Shown one piece after another: positions 44,137 to 53,220 of a stretch of DNA of 64,000 nucleotides. The first letter of the stretch is position 1, and each line of letters begins with the position of its first letter. Source of the DNA: Hamadaea flava. GTDB taxonomy: Bacteria > Actinomycetota > Actinomycetes > Mycobacteriales > Micromonosporaceae. The position numbers were made by a program, and so were the translations under genes. The DNA lies in contig NZ_JAMZDZ010000001.1 in the NCBI RefSeq assembly GCF_024172085.1, positions 8,742,001 to 8,806,000 of the forward strand. The letters are read 5' to 3'. Under the pieces are notes generated by a model, which was not told the origin of the DNA, did no database searches, and was given only the letters and a program-made list of their open reading frames with translations.

Positions 44137-47021
44137 CTCACGCCGGCCAGCACGGCACGCAACGGCTCGCGCAGCTGCGCCGGGTCCCCAGGCGGGATCT
44201 CGGCCGGCTGCGCGAGCGACGTCGCCCAGCGCCAGTCGAAACTCGGGAGCATGCGGTTGTACGCGAACCGCTGCGCGTACGCCAGCAGCGTGGCGCCGGT
44301 CGCCCGATCCCCGAACGTCAGCTCCCAGACTCCCAGCGCGAACAGCGCGCAGCCGAGGACCGGCACGTCGACGAAACCGTCGTGGGCCAGGGACGCCCGC
44401 GCGGTGTGCAACAGCTCATCGCGTCCGTCGCGGAACGGGCGGCCGTGCCGCACGTGCGCCGCGACCACCGCCGCGTGGGCGAACACGTGCCACGGCGCGA
44501 AGGCCGCCCGCGCCTGCCCCAGCCCGTGCGCCCGGATCGCGGTGAGCGCGTGCGTGTAGGCGGTGAGGCCGGCGTCGATGTCACCGCGGGCGAGCAGCAA
44601 CTCGGCCCGACCCCACATCAGTTCCAGCGGGCTGGGCAGGGCGTTGGCGGAGTCCTCGCCGGCGACTTCGTCGAAGATCTGCTCGGCGTCGTCGAAGCGG
44701 CCCTCGTGGATCGCGAGCATCGCCAGCAGAGCCAGGGTCTGCGCATGATCCTCGTGCGCGCCGAGTGCTCGCAGCACCGGCAGCGCCGCTTCGGCGTACC
44801 GGGCCGCTGTCGGCAGATCGCCGCACTGGAACGCCAGACCGCTGATCGTGGCCGAGAGGAGCCCGCGCATCCACGGCCCCTGTTCGTCGTCGCACAGCTC
44901 CAGCGCGCGGTGGGCAGCGGCCTGGGAAGCGACCAGATCCCCGAGATTCTCGTACGCGTGCGAGGCCCACATCAGCGCCAGCCGGGCGACGGCCGGATCC
45001 GGGTCCTCCGAAATCTGCTGGAGTCGTTCGACCTGCCGGTCCGGTTCGGCGCACCAGGCGAGGAGCACCGTGACCATCGACGCCGTGAGCGGATCGGTTC
45101 CGGGGCCGAGCTGCCGCAGGCGGTCCAGGAGTTGCTCTTCGACCTTCCCCTGGAAGATCATCTGGTTGGTTCCGGCGATACCGAGGCTGATCCGGGTGGC
45201 GTCGGCGAGCTGCGGCGGGGTCGGCTCCGACAGAGTCAGCGCGACGGCCTCGGCCGCGGTGCCGACGACCTTGTCGTGGGAGCCCTCGATCAGCCAGAAC
45301 CCGACCAGCAGGGCGTACAGGGTCGTCACGGTGCTCACGTCGCCGGCGGCCAGCCCGGATCGCAGGACGTCGACGAGGTTGCCTTCCTCCTGCCGCACCC
45401 GCGTCATCGTCGCGACCTGATCCGGTGTGCAAAGGCGCCGCATGGCCTGCTGCGCCATGTCGACCGCCCAGGCCCGCAAAGCCTGCCCGGCCGCCTCGTC
45501 GTCCCCGGCGTCGACCAGCCGCATCCGGCTGAATTCGCGTACCGTTTCCAGCAGCCTGAAGCGTATCCGTCCCTGTTCCCGGACCGCGACGAGTGAGTGA
45601 TCGACCAGCTCGGCGACGACCTCGCGGGCGTCGTGGCCGAGCACGGCGGTGGCTCCGTCGAGGCTGAAGCCGTCACGGAAGACCGCCAGGCGGCGCAGCG
45701 CGAACCGCTGGTCCTCGGTCAGCAGGTTCCACGACCAGTCGATGACCGCGTGCAGGGTCTGGTGGCGTTCGGGGACCGCGCGGCTGCCGCCGCGCAGCAG
45801 GGCGAACCGGTCGTCGAGCCCTCGGGCGATCTCGGGGACCGTCATCGAGCGGACCTTCGCCGCCGCGAGCTCCAGGGCCAGCGGCAGGCCGTCCAGCCGG
45901 TCGACGACCGCACTCACCTCGGCCGGATCCAGCGTGACGTCAGGCCGGGCGGCGGTCGCCCGCTCGCGGAACAACGTCGCCGCCTCGGCGGGCGGGAGCA
46001 CCGGCAGCGGGTAGGTCCGCTCCGCGGGTAGGCCGAGGGGGACCCGGCTGGTGGTGAGCACCGTCAGATTGGGAGTGCGGCTCACCAGCGTGGCGACGAG
46101 GTCGGCCGCCGCTTCGACGAGGTGCTCGCAGTTGTCCAGGACGAGCAGCGTCGGAATCGTGCCGACCGCGTCGACCAGCCGGGCGAGCAGGTCGGTCGGC
46201 CGCGCCGGACCGGTACGCCCAGCCGCCGCGTCACGAATTCCCAGCACGTCGCCGACCTCGACGGCCACCCCAGCGGGGGAGGTGAGGCCCGCGAGCTCCA
46301 CGACGTGGACCACTGGCTGTTCGGCCGAGCGGGCGACCAGCTGTGCCAGCCGGGTCTTGCCGAGCCCGCCGGGGCCGACGATCGAGACGACCCGGTGGCC
46401 GCGTACGAGGGTACGCAGCGCGGCGATGTCGGCCTCGCGCCCGATCAAGCGGTCCACGTCGTACCGGATCCCGCTGCGGATCGGACGGTCCGCGGCGAGC
46501 AGCTCCAGATGCAGCGCGCGCAGTTGGGGCGGCGGGTCGACGCCGAACGCGTCGGCCAGCCGGGCCCGATACTGCTCGAAGCGGGCCAGCGCCGACGGCA
46601 CGCCCTGGGTGCCGGCGAGGGCACGCAACAGTGCGGTCATGACCTCCACGTCGTCGTCGGGCGCCGCCCGTTCCAGCAGCGGCACGGCGTCGGCGTACTT
46701 GCCATCGGCGGCCAGGCGCAGTCCTTCCGGGCGCAACGCCCAGGCGTCCACGTCGGCCGGGGCGAGATTGAGCCGGTAGCCCTGCCGGGTGCGTTCGATC
46801 ACCTCGGCGGCCGTCGCGGTCCGCGCCCGGGAGACCACGACCTGCAAAGCCTTACGAGGGTTCGCCGGCAAGCCGTCGGCCCACACCTCGTCGGCCAGCT
46901 CGTCCGCGCTGAGCCCGGCCGGTCCGGCGTCGGCGAGTGCCCGCAGCAGCGTCGCCGTACGGTCGCCGGCGATCTCGCGGCCGTCCCAGGCGACCTCGTC
47001 GAGCACGGTCAGCCTGCTCAT
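44115..47021 (-). CDS. BTAD/NB-ARC/TPR transcriptional regulator (AfsR/SARP-like)
   Basis: 968 aa from the ATG at 47021, with GAGGAGG 8 nt upstream; a GTG nine bases earlier overlaps the ribosome binding site. N-terminal winged helix (LRALADAGPAGLSADELADE) and BTAD (to about residue 180). NB-ARC-type ATPase with P-loop SIVGPGGLGKTRLA, Walker B TLLVLDNCEHLVEAA, sensor VLTTSRVPLGLPAE and GLPLALELAA. Then about 500 residues of TPR-like helices. Such regulators often sit beside DrrAB-type exporters and secondary metabolite genes. No biosynthetic enzymes are visible, so it most likely controls the adjacent exporter. Confidence 0.92.
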   Translation of the reverse strand: MSRLTVLDEVAWDGREIAGDRTATLLRALADAGPAGLSADELADEVWADGLPANPRKALQVVVSRARTATAAEVIERTRQGYRLNLAPADVDAWALRPEGLRLAADGKYADAVPLLERAAPDDDVEVMTALLRALAGTQGVPSALARFEQYRARLADAFGVDPPPQLRALHLELLAADRPIRSGIRYDVDRLIGREADIAALRTLVRGHRVVSIVGPGGLGKTRLAQLVARSAEQPVVHVVELAGLTSPAGVAVEVGDVLGIRDAAAGRTGPARPTDLLARLVDAVGTIPTLLVLDNCEHLVEAAADLVATLVSRTPNLTVLTTSRVPLGLPAERTYPLPVLPPAEAATLFRERATAARPDVTLDPAEVSAVVDRLDGLPLALELAAAKVRSMTVPEIARGLDDRFALLRGGSRAVPERHQTLHAVIDWSWNLLTEDQRFALRRLAVFRDGFSLDGATAVLGHDAREVVAELVDHSLVAVREQGRIRFRLLETVREFSRMRLVDAGDDEAAGQALRAWAVDMAQQAMRRLCTPDQVATMTRVRQEEGNLVDVLRSGLAAGDVSTVTTLYALLVGFWLIEGSHDKVVGTAAEAVALTLSEPTPPQLADATRISLGIAGTNQMIFQGKVEEQLLDRLRQLGPGTDPLTASMVTVLLAWCAEPDRQVERLQQISEDPDPAVARLALMWASHAYENLGDLVASQAAAHRALELCDDEQGPWMRGLLSATISGLAFQCGDLPTAARYAEAALPVLRALGAHEDHAQTLALLAMLAIHEGRFDDAEQIFDEVAGEDSANALPSPLELMWGRAELLLARGDIDAGLTAYTHALTAIRAHGLGQARAAFAPWHVFAHAAVVAAHVRHGRPFRDGRDELLHTARASLAHDGFVDVPVLGCALFALGVWELTFGDRATGATLLAYAQRFAYNRMLPSFDWRWATSLAQPAEIPPGDPAQLREPLRAVLAGVSQPILRL

Positions 47022-47119
47022 CGCGTACACCTCCTCTGCTGGCCTGTCCCAATGTAGGTCGTGCCTGCCTGCGTACCACCGGCACGTCCGGCGTCAAAAC
47101 GGGCAGAAGGGGAGGTGTT

Positions 47120-47133
47120 CCGCCATCCGGCGG
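47120..47133. promoter_or_regulatory. Palindrome before PucR-type regulator gene
   Basis: CCGCCATCCGGCGG inside TTCCGCCATCCGGCGG, with 5-bp arms, 44 bp upstream of the regulator start. A near-identical palindrome lies at 48270-48283, on the other side of the regulator gene. Probable autoregulatory operator. Confidence 0.55.
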
Positions 47134-47176
47134 TCTGGCGTACCCGTCTTGCCGATCATGGGGCTAGAGTTCCCGC

Positions 47177-48262
47177 ATGCAAGGGCTGCTGCGCTGGATC
47201 TCGACGATCGACTCCGCAGCCGAACGCGCCCTGCGCATCATCGAGTTCTACGACCAGCTCACCCGGCACGACGCCGACATCGAGGCGGTGACCCGCGCGA
47301 CCGCCGTGATGGCCGAGGCCACCGCCGGTGCGGAAGACGACCTCCACGACGTCGTGTGCGCCATGACCCCGGCTGGTCGGCCGGCGCAGGAGATCGGCGC
47401 TCGGACGATCTCGCGGCCGGTCGTGCACGGCAACACCGAGATCGGGCGGGTCTGGCTCGCCCGCCCCGAGGGCGACACCGAGCGGGACTGGGACGACCTC
47501 ATCATGGAGCGGATGGCGCTGGCCGTCGCCGCCGCTCACGCTCGGCGGCGGCACCCGGAACGCAGCCCGGTGTCCGGCCCGGCCGATCCGGCGATCGTGC
47601 AGTACCTGCTCGGCGGCGGCATCTCCGAGCCCGACGCCAGCCGATCGGCCCGCCTGCTCGGGTTTCGCCCCGGTCAGCAGGTCAAAGTCGTCGTCGTGGC
47701 CGGTGCCGACCTGTCGGACCGGATGTCGGAGCTGCGGGCGGCCTTCGGCGGCTTCGTGGTGCTCGCCGCGCTCAGCGGGAGCACCGCCGCGGTCATCGGG
47801 TCGTCGCTGCCGGCGTCGGCTGCCCTCCCTGATGGCGTCACCGGCTGCATCGGTCCCGTCGTGCCGGTGGAGCGCGCCGATGCCTCCTGGCGCGCCGCGC
47901 ACCGGGGTCTGCGCTTCGCCGCCATGTCCCCGACGTGGCCGGCGTTGATCGACACCGCCGACCTGGGCTGCCTGCTGGCGTTGGACGGCCTGGACCGGGA
48001 CGGCATCCCCGGCCTCGCCGACGTGCGGGCGGTCGCGTCGATCGCGGCCGGTCGTCGCGGCTTGGAAGACCTCGATCTGCTCGACGTCATCTGCGCGTCC
48101 ACCTCGCTGCGGGAGGCGGCCACCGCGGCGCACATGCACCACAGCAGCATCAACTACCGGGCGAACGCGCTCGGCGAGAAACTCGGCATCCAGCTCGGCA
48201 CGGCGGTCGGGCGGTACCGGGCCCGGACGGCCCTGATCTTCTGGCGCCTGCACTGCCGTTGA
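47177..48262 (+). CDS. PucR/CdaR-type helix-turn-helix regulator
   Basis: 361 aa. The C-terminal HTH (about 300-358) is TSLREAATAAHMHHSSINYR, then RTALIFWRL, the PucR-type pattern. The central part (about 150-290) is a GGDEF-like sensory fold (RPGQQVKVVVVAGADLSDRM). The N-terminus is helical. It sits immediately upstream of the sugar uptake operon and is very likely its specific regulator. Palindromes at 47120 and 48270 lie upstream of this gene and of the operon respectively. Confidence 0.85.
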   Translation: MQGLLRWISTIDSAAERALRIIEFYDQLTRHDADIEAVTRATAVMAEATAGAEDDLHDVVCAMTPAGRPAQEIGARTISRPVVHGNTEIGRVWLARPEGDTERDWDDLIMERMALAVAAAHARRRHPERSPVSGPADPAIVQYLLGGGISEPDASRSARLLGFRPGQQVKVVVVAGADLSDRMSELRAAFGGFVVLAALSGSTAAVIGSSLPASAALPDGVTGCIGPVVPVERADASWRAAHRGLRFAAMSPTWPALIDTADLGCLLALDGLDRDGIPGLADVRAVASIAAGRRGLEDLDLLDVICASTSLREAATAAHMHHSSINYRANALGEKLGIQLGTAVGRYRARTALIFWRLHCR

Positions 48263-48269
48263 GCCGATT

Positions 48270-48283
48270 CCGCCATCTGGCGG
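48270..48283. promoter_or_regulatory. Palindrome before the sugar uptake operon
   Basis: CCGCCATCTGGCGG inside TTCCGCCATCTGGCGG, one base different from the site at 47120. It lies 8 bp after the regulator stop and about 117 bp upstream of the binding-protein start. Likely the operon operator. Confidence 0.55.
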
Positions 48284-48400
48284 ACGGGAGACCTGCGATT
48301 TCAGCCAGGTTCCGATGTTGTCACGGGCTGATCATGGCGAGACTCAGATCATCTTCTCCACACACACCCGAGCCGTTCACGCGGCTGAGAGGACTTTCCC

Positions 48401-49396
48401 ATGTCTCGACGAAGCCGGCACCTCGCGCACCGGTTACCTCTCGTCATCACCGCCACGCTGGCCGTAGCGGCCCTGGCGGCGTGTTCCGCCAACCCGAATG
48501 AGGGCAGCGGATCGCCGACGACTTCGACCAACGCCTCGGTGGCGAGCGGTCCCCTGAAGTCAGCGGTGTTCGTCAACCCGTTGCCGCAGTATCCGGCCTG
48601 GCGCACCATCGGCGACTGCATCGCGAGCGAGGCCAAGGCCCGCGGGATCGACTTCACCGAGACCGGCCCGACCGGGGGAACCCTCGACGCCACGAAGATG
48701 ATCCAGCAGATCCAGCAGGCGACCGCGAACAAGAAGGGCGCCATCATCACGTTCCCGGCCAGCGATGCCTTCACCCCGGTGCTGCAGCAGGCACAGAAGG
48801 CGGGAATCGTCACGGGCACCCTCTACGGCGATGGCGGTGACGTCGTCGTCGGGCCCAACTACACCGAGCTCGGCAAGATGTTCGTCGACGCGATCGCCAA
48901 GCGGCCCGGGCAGCAGAATCTCGGCCTGCTCGCGCAGAGCGACACCGGCCAGGCCAAGCAGTGGGCCGACGGCGTCATGACGGCGGCCAAAGCCACCTCG
49001 AACGTCAAGGTCGTCGGGACCGTCTACACCAACGACGACGCGGCCAAGGCGCTGGACCAGGCCAACGCCCTGTTGACCGCCCACCCCGAGATCAACGTCA
49101 TGGCCAGCCACATGGGTTCGGTGACCCCCGGCGTCGTAGCCGCGATCAAGGCCCGCAAACTCGTCGGCAAGGTCGTGTTCGTCGCGTCCGGCGCCGACAA
49201 CGGCGGCAAGGAGGCGGTCGCGGACGGCATCGCGTACGGGGCTTGGCTGCAGGGGCTGTGCGACGAAGGCAAGACCATCCTCAACGCCGTCGCGGACAAG
49301 GCCGAGGGCAAGACGGTCGCCTCGCACATCGACGCCAAGGAGACCATCGGCACCAAGGACGACCTCACCACGCTGCTCGGGCAGGGCTGGGGATGA
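48401..49396 (+). CDS. Sugar ABC transporter substrate-binding lipoprotein (RbsB type)
   Basis: 331 aa, with GAGAGGA upstream of the ATG. Lipobox ALAAC (Cys28). Type I periplasmic-binding fold: LKSAVFVNPLPQYPAWRTIG, KKGAIITFPASDAFTPVLQQ, GIVTGTLYGDGG, NLGLLAQSDTGQAKQWADGV, GKVVFVASGADNGGKEAVAD. Members bind pentoses, polyols or autoinducer-like sugars. Stop overlaps the ATPase start. Confidence 0.92.
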   Translation: MSRRSRHLAHRLPLVITATLAVAALAACSANPNEGSGSPTTSTNASVASGPLKSAVFVNPLPQYPAWRTIGDCIASEAKARGIDFTETGPTGGTLDATKMIQQIQQATANKKGAIITFPASDAFTPVLQQAQKAGIVTGTLYGDGGDVVVGPNYTELGKMFVDAIAKRPGQQNLGLLAQSDTGQAKQWADGVMTAAKATSNVKVVGTVYTNDDAAKALDQANALLTAHPEINVMASHMGSVTPGVVAAIKARKLVGKVVFVASGADNGGKEAVADGIAYGAWLQGLCDEGKTILNAVADKAEGKTVASHIDAKETIGTKDDLTTLLGQGWG

Positions 49397-50178
49397 TCGA
49401 TCCGACCAGCCCGGCTCTGCACCTGCGCGGGATCTCCAAGAGCTTCGGCTCGGTCCAGGCTTTGGAACACGTGGACTTCTCGGCCTGGCCCGGTGAGATC
49501 CACGCGATCGTCGGAGACAACGGCGCCGGCAAATCCACCATGCTCAAGATCGTCACCGGTATCCACCAGGCCGACGGCGGCGAGATCGCCGTCAACGGCA
49601 AGCCGGTCGACCTGCGGCACACCGCCACGACGGCACAAGACCTCGGCGTGGCGGTCGTCTACCAGGACCTCGCGCTCGTCGAATGCCTGGACATCGCGCA
49701 GAACCTGTCGCTCGGCAGCCTGCCGCGCCGGTGGGGCATCGTGCTGGACCGCCGGCGGATGGCCCGCGATGCGGCGAAGGTGCTCAGCGACCTGAAAGTC
49801 CGCGTCGGCGACGTCCACACCCCGGTAGGTCTGCTCTCCGGCGGGCAACGGCAGATCATCGCCATCGCCCGGGCCGTCCGGATGGACAAGCCGCTCATCC
49901 TGCTCGACGAGCCGACCGCGGCCCTCGGCGTACAGGAGTCGGCGCGGGTCGGAACGATCATGGGGGAGCTGCGCACCGCCGGCAAGGCGGTGGTCTGCAT
50001 CAGCCACGACCTCGAATTCGTCTTCACCCACGCCGACCGCATCACCGTGCTGCGGCTCGGCGTGAGTGTCGGCACCCGCAAGACGTCGAAGACGACCCGC
50101 GACGAAATCGTAGGGCTCATCACCGGGGCGTTTCCCGGCGATCCGCGGCCCACCGGAGCCCAGAAGGATGCGGCATGA
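49393..50178 (+). CDS. Sugar ABC transporter ATPase, single domain
   Basis: 261 aa from the ATG overlapping the preceding stop. Walker A GDNGAGKST, signature LLSGGQRQIIAIARA, Walker B LILLDEPTAALG, H-loop CISHDLEF. Classical RbsA has two such domains in about 500 aa. Here there is only one, as in FrcA-type systems, so it must act as a homodimer. Confidence 0.93.
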   Translation: MIDPTSPALHLRGISKSFGSVQALEHVDFSAWPGEIHAIVGDNGAGKSTMLKIVTGIHQADGGEIAVNGKPVDLRHTATTAQDLGVAVVYQDLALVECLDIAQNLSLGSLPRRWGIVLDRRRMARDAAKVLSDLKVRVGDVHTPVGLLSGGQRQIIAIARAVRMDKPLILLDEPTAALGVQESARVGTIMGELRTAGKAVVCISHDLEFVFTHADRITVLRLGVSVGTRKTSKTTRDEIVGLITGAFPGDPRPTGAQKDAA

Positions 50179-51197
50179 CCGTCACCCAGCAACCCTCGGT
50201 CGCCAACCGTGAACCGGGTGCCGCCGCCGGCCCAGCTCACCGTGGCCTGTGGTCCCGGGCGCTCCTCCGGCAGGAGTTCACGCTCGCCCTGGTCATCGTG
50301 GTCATCAGCGTCGCCGCCTTCACCCGCAACCACGCGTTCCTCAGCAGCGACAACGTGCTCGAACTGCTGCGCAGTTCGGTCATCTACTTCGTCATGGCGT
50401 GCGGCGCGGCCCTGCTCACCATCGGCGGCGGACTGGACTTCTCCGTCGGCGGCGTCTTCACCCTGGGTGCGCTGAGCACCACTCTGCTCCTCGTCCGCGA
50501 CGTTCCATGGCCGTTGGCGGTGGTGTTCGGCATCGTGATCGGCGCCCTGGTCGGGGCGATCAATCACCTCGTCATCACCTATCTGCACGTCCCGCCGATC
50601 ATCGCGACGCTCGGCACGTTCTTCATCTTACTGGGACTGGACACCCAGGTCTCGCAGGGCGACGACGTGTTGCCGCTGCCGGAGGCGTTCACGACGTTGG
50701 GACAAGGAAGCGTTCTGGGCATTCCGAACGTCATCCTCTACGCGATCGCCGTCGGGGTCGTGTGCTGGTTCCTGCTGGAACGCACCCGGTTCGGGGTGAA
50801 CGTGCGCGCGCTCGGCGGTAACCGGCAGGCCGCGGTCCAGAACGGACTGCGGGTCGCCCGGCTCGACCTCGCCCTGTACGCGATCGCCGGAGCGACCGGC
50901 GCACTGGCCGGGATCATCTACGCCGCCCGCGTCGGGGCCGGTCAGGTGCAGGCCGGTGGCGCGACGACGACCCTCAACGTCGTCACCGCGGTCCTCATCG
51001 GCGGCGTGAGCCTGTTCGGCGGCCTCGGCAGCATCACGGGGGTGGCGTTCGGTGCGCTCCTGCTGTCGACAGTGGACAACGCGTTGATCGTCGCCCAGGT
51101 GCCGCCCGACTACAACAACATCATCGTCGGAGCGATCCTCATCGGCGCCGTCGCGGTCGATCATCTGCGCCGCAAGCGTCTGTACCGGCGAGGATGA
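50175..51197 (+). CDS. Sugar ABC transporter permease (RbsC type)
   Basis: 340 aa, ATGA overlap with the ATPase gene. Eight to ten membrane segments, with the family signatures GGGLDFSVGGVFTLGAL, NVRALGGNRQAAVQNGLRV and VTAVLIGGVSLFGGLGSITG. Forms the channel with the single-domain ATPase. Confidence 0.93.
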   Translation: MTVTQQPSVANREPGAAAGPAHRGLWSRALLRQEFTLALVIVVISVAAFTRNHAFLSSDNVLELLRSSVIYFVMACGAALLTIGGGLDFSVGGVFTLGALSTTLLLVRDVPWPLAVVFGIVIGALVGAINHLVITYLHVPPIIATLGTFFILLGLDTQVSQGDDVLPLPEAFTTLGQGSVLGIPNVILYAIAVGVVCWFLLERTRFGVNVRALGGNRQAAVQNGLRVARLDLALYAIAGATGALAGIIYAARVGAGQVQAGGATTTLNVVTAVLIGGVSLFGGLGSITGVAFGALLLSTVDNALIVAQVPPDYNNIIVGAILIGAVAVDHLRRKRLYRRG

Positions 51198-51201
51198 CGC
51201 G

Positions 51202-52161
51202 ATGACGACCAACTGGACGGTCCAGGCCCGCTACGTGGATCCCGAACTCGCGGCGATGCAGGTCCTGTCGCCTCGGATCACGTTGAACGACCTCGCAGCC
51301 GCCCGCGAACTGGAACAGCTCCTCGCGACGCAGGCCACTCGCAGTGCCGACGACGTGGACATCCAGGAACTGTCCGGCGTACGCCGCGACGGCACCACGC
51401 TGCGGATGCGACTGTATCGGCCGGCGCGGTGGCACCGCTCGACGCTGCCGGTGCTGTTGTTCGTCCACGGAGGCAGCTTCGTCACCGGGGGGCTGCACAG
51501 CGAGGACAACCGCTGCATCCACTACGCGCGGGAGGCCCAGGTCGCCGTCATCGCCGTCGACTACCGGCTCGCCCCGGAACATCCGTTCCCCGCAGCCGTC
51601 GAGGACTGCCAGGACGCGCTCGACTGGGTCGTCGCCCATGCCGCGACGCTGGGCTGCGACCCGTCGAGGATCGCCCTCGGCGGGCTGAGCGCCGGAGGGT
51701 GCCTCGCCGCCGCCACAGCGTTGTGGACGGCGGAGCACCGAAGCATCTCCCCAGCCCTGCTGATGCTGCTGTTCCCGGTGCTCGACGCCAGGGTCGCCAC
51801 CGGGTCGGTCAACGAGTTCACCGACACGCCGGTCCTCATCTCCGACACCGTCCACCGGCTATGGCGGCTCTATCTCGGCGAGCCCGGTCACCGCGCGGAG
51901 CCGGTGTCGCCGCTGGCATCTCCGGCCGCGGCCACGGACCTCAGTGGACTCCCGCCGACGCTGATGATCACCGCCCAGTTCGACCCGCTGCGCGACGAGG
52001 GCCTGGCGTTCGGCGCCCGGCTGGCCGAGGCCGGCGTACCCGTCGACCTCCACCATTTCGGTCGCGGATTCCATTCCTTCGATTCCTTCGACGCCACCCG
52101 ACTGGGGCTGGAATGCCTGGACATCCAGGTACGCGCCCTGCAGCGAGCCCTCGCCCCGTGA
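51202..52161 (+). CDS. Alpha/beta hydrolase, hormone-sensitive lipase-like family
   Basis: 319 aa, 4 bp after the permease stop. Oxyanion motif FVHGGSF, nucleophile Ser163 in GGLSAGGCL, Asp in TAQFDPLRDEG, His in GRGFHSFDSF: a complete catalytic set. No signal peptide, so cytoplasmic. Its place inside a sugar transporter operon suggests it cleaves an ester from the imported compound. Confidence 0.92.
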   Translation: MTTNWTVQARYVDPELAAMQVLSPRITLNDLAAARELEQLLATQATRSADDVDIQELSGVRRDGTTLRMRLYRPARWHRSTLPVLLFVHGGSFVTGGLHSEDNRCIHYAREAQVAVIAVDYRLAPEHPFPAAVEDCQDALDWVVAHAATLGCDPSRIALGGLSAGGCLAAATALWTAEHRSISPALLMLLFPVLDARVATGSVNEFTDTPVLISDTVHRLWRLYLGEPGHRAEPVSPLASPAAATDLSGLPPTLMITAQFDPLRDEGLAFGARLAEAGVPVDLHHFGRGFHSFDSFDATRLGLECLDIQVRALQRALAP

Positions 52162-52181
52162 CCGTGCCTGGAGCCAGCCCC

Positions 52182-53165
52182 ATGGATGCACCCGTGCGTC
52201 AACCAGTCCTCGACCCCGTCGCCGCACAGGTCGTCGAGTACCTGACGCAGACCATGAACGTCACCTCCGACTCCGAACCCGAAAAGCTCCGTGAGGCGTT
52301 CGCCGCGACGACCGCCTGGCTGCGCGAACCGGCCGCACCGCCGACCGGCGTACGCGCCGAAGACCGCACGATCGGCGAGCCCGGGAACCCGGTGCCGGTG
52401 CGGCTCTACACGCCGGCCGGAGCGGAGCCGCAGGACGTCGTCGTCTACCTGCACGGCGGCGGCTGGGTCGTCGGCGGGCTCGACACCGCCGACGCGACCG
52501 CCCGCGCCATCTGTGCCATCGTTGACGCGATGGTGGTTTCCGTCGATTACCGGCTCGCCCCGGAGCACCCGTTCCCGGCGGCTGTGGCCGACTGCGCCAC
52601 GGCCGTCCGCTGGGCGGCCGATCGTCGTCCCCGGTGGCTGGGCGTCGCCGGGGACAGCGCGGGAGGAAACCTCGCCGCCGCCATGGCCAACCGGTTCCCG
52701 GACCTCCTCGACGGCCAGCTGCTGCTCTACCCGGCCCTCGATCCGGGCCAGGACACGGCGTCCTACCGCCTGTTCGCCGAAGGCTATCCGCTGACCAGCG
52801 CCGCCATGAGCTACTACTGGCGCTCGTATGCGACACCGGACCACTATCGCGACGCGTCCGTGGCACCGATCCTTCACGAGGAGCTGTCCGCCCTACCGGC
52901 AGCGGTCGTCGCGACGGCCCACTTCGACCCGTTGCGGGACGAAGGCCAGACCTACGCCGCCCGCCTCGTCGAAGCCGGCGTGCCGACGGTGTACCTGCCG
53001 TTCACGACGTTGCCCCACGGCTGGGCGGACATGACCGACCGCGTACCGGCCGCGGCCAGCGCCCTGATTCAATCAGCCTCGGCCTTCGCGGACTTACGGG
53101 ACCGGGCGGTCGGCGAACCAGAACACGGACGGCGTACGCGAGACGTCCCGGCACAACGCGCATGA
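52182..53165 (+). CDS. Second alpha/beta hydrolase, hormone-sensitive lipase-like family
   Basis: 327 aa from the ATG at 52182; a GTG at 52158 overlapping the previous stop is also possible. Oxyanion motif YLHGGGWVVGG, nucleophile Ser159 in GVAGDSAGGN, Asp in TAHFDPLRDEG, His in TTLPHGWADM. Related to the preceding hydrolase (shared SVDYRLAPEHPFPAAV-like segment), so the pair probably arose by duplication and may act on different acyl positions. The last 35 residues are charged. Confidence 0.92.
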   Translation: MDAPVRQPVLDPVAAQVVEYLTQTMNVTSDSEPEKLREAFAATTAWLREPAAPPTGVRAEDRTIGEPGNPVPVRLYTPAGAEPQDVVVYLHGGGWVVGGLDTADATARAICAIVDAMVVSVDYRLAPEHPFPAAVADCATAVRWAADRRPRWLGVAGDSAGGNLAAAMANRFPDLLDGQLLLYPALDPGQDTASYRLFAEGYPLTSAAMSYYWRSYATPDHYRDASVAPILHEELSALPAAVVATAHFDPLRDEGQTYAARLVEAGVPTVYLPFTTLPHGWADMTDRVPAAASALIQSASAFADLRDRAVGEPEHGRRTRDVPAQRA

Positions 53166-53220
53166 CAGTTGCCCAGAATCCGTCCGCGCCGCGGGCGATA
53201 CGCGAAAGGTGCGTCCGACC

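Noticed and set aside
43410-45596. 728-codon plus-strand ORF
   Set aside because: Shadow across the ABC-2 permease and the antisense of the SARP-like regulator; both real genes have clear domains.
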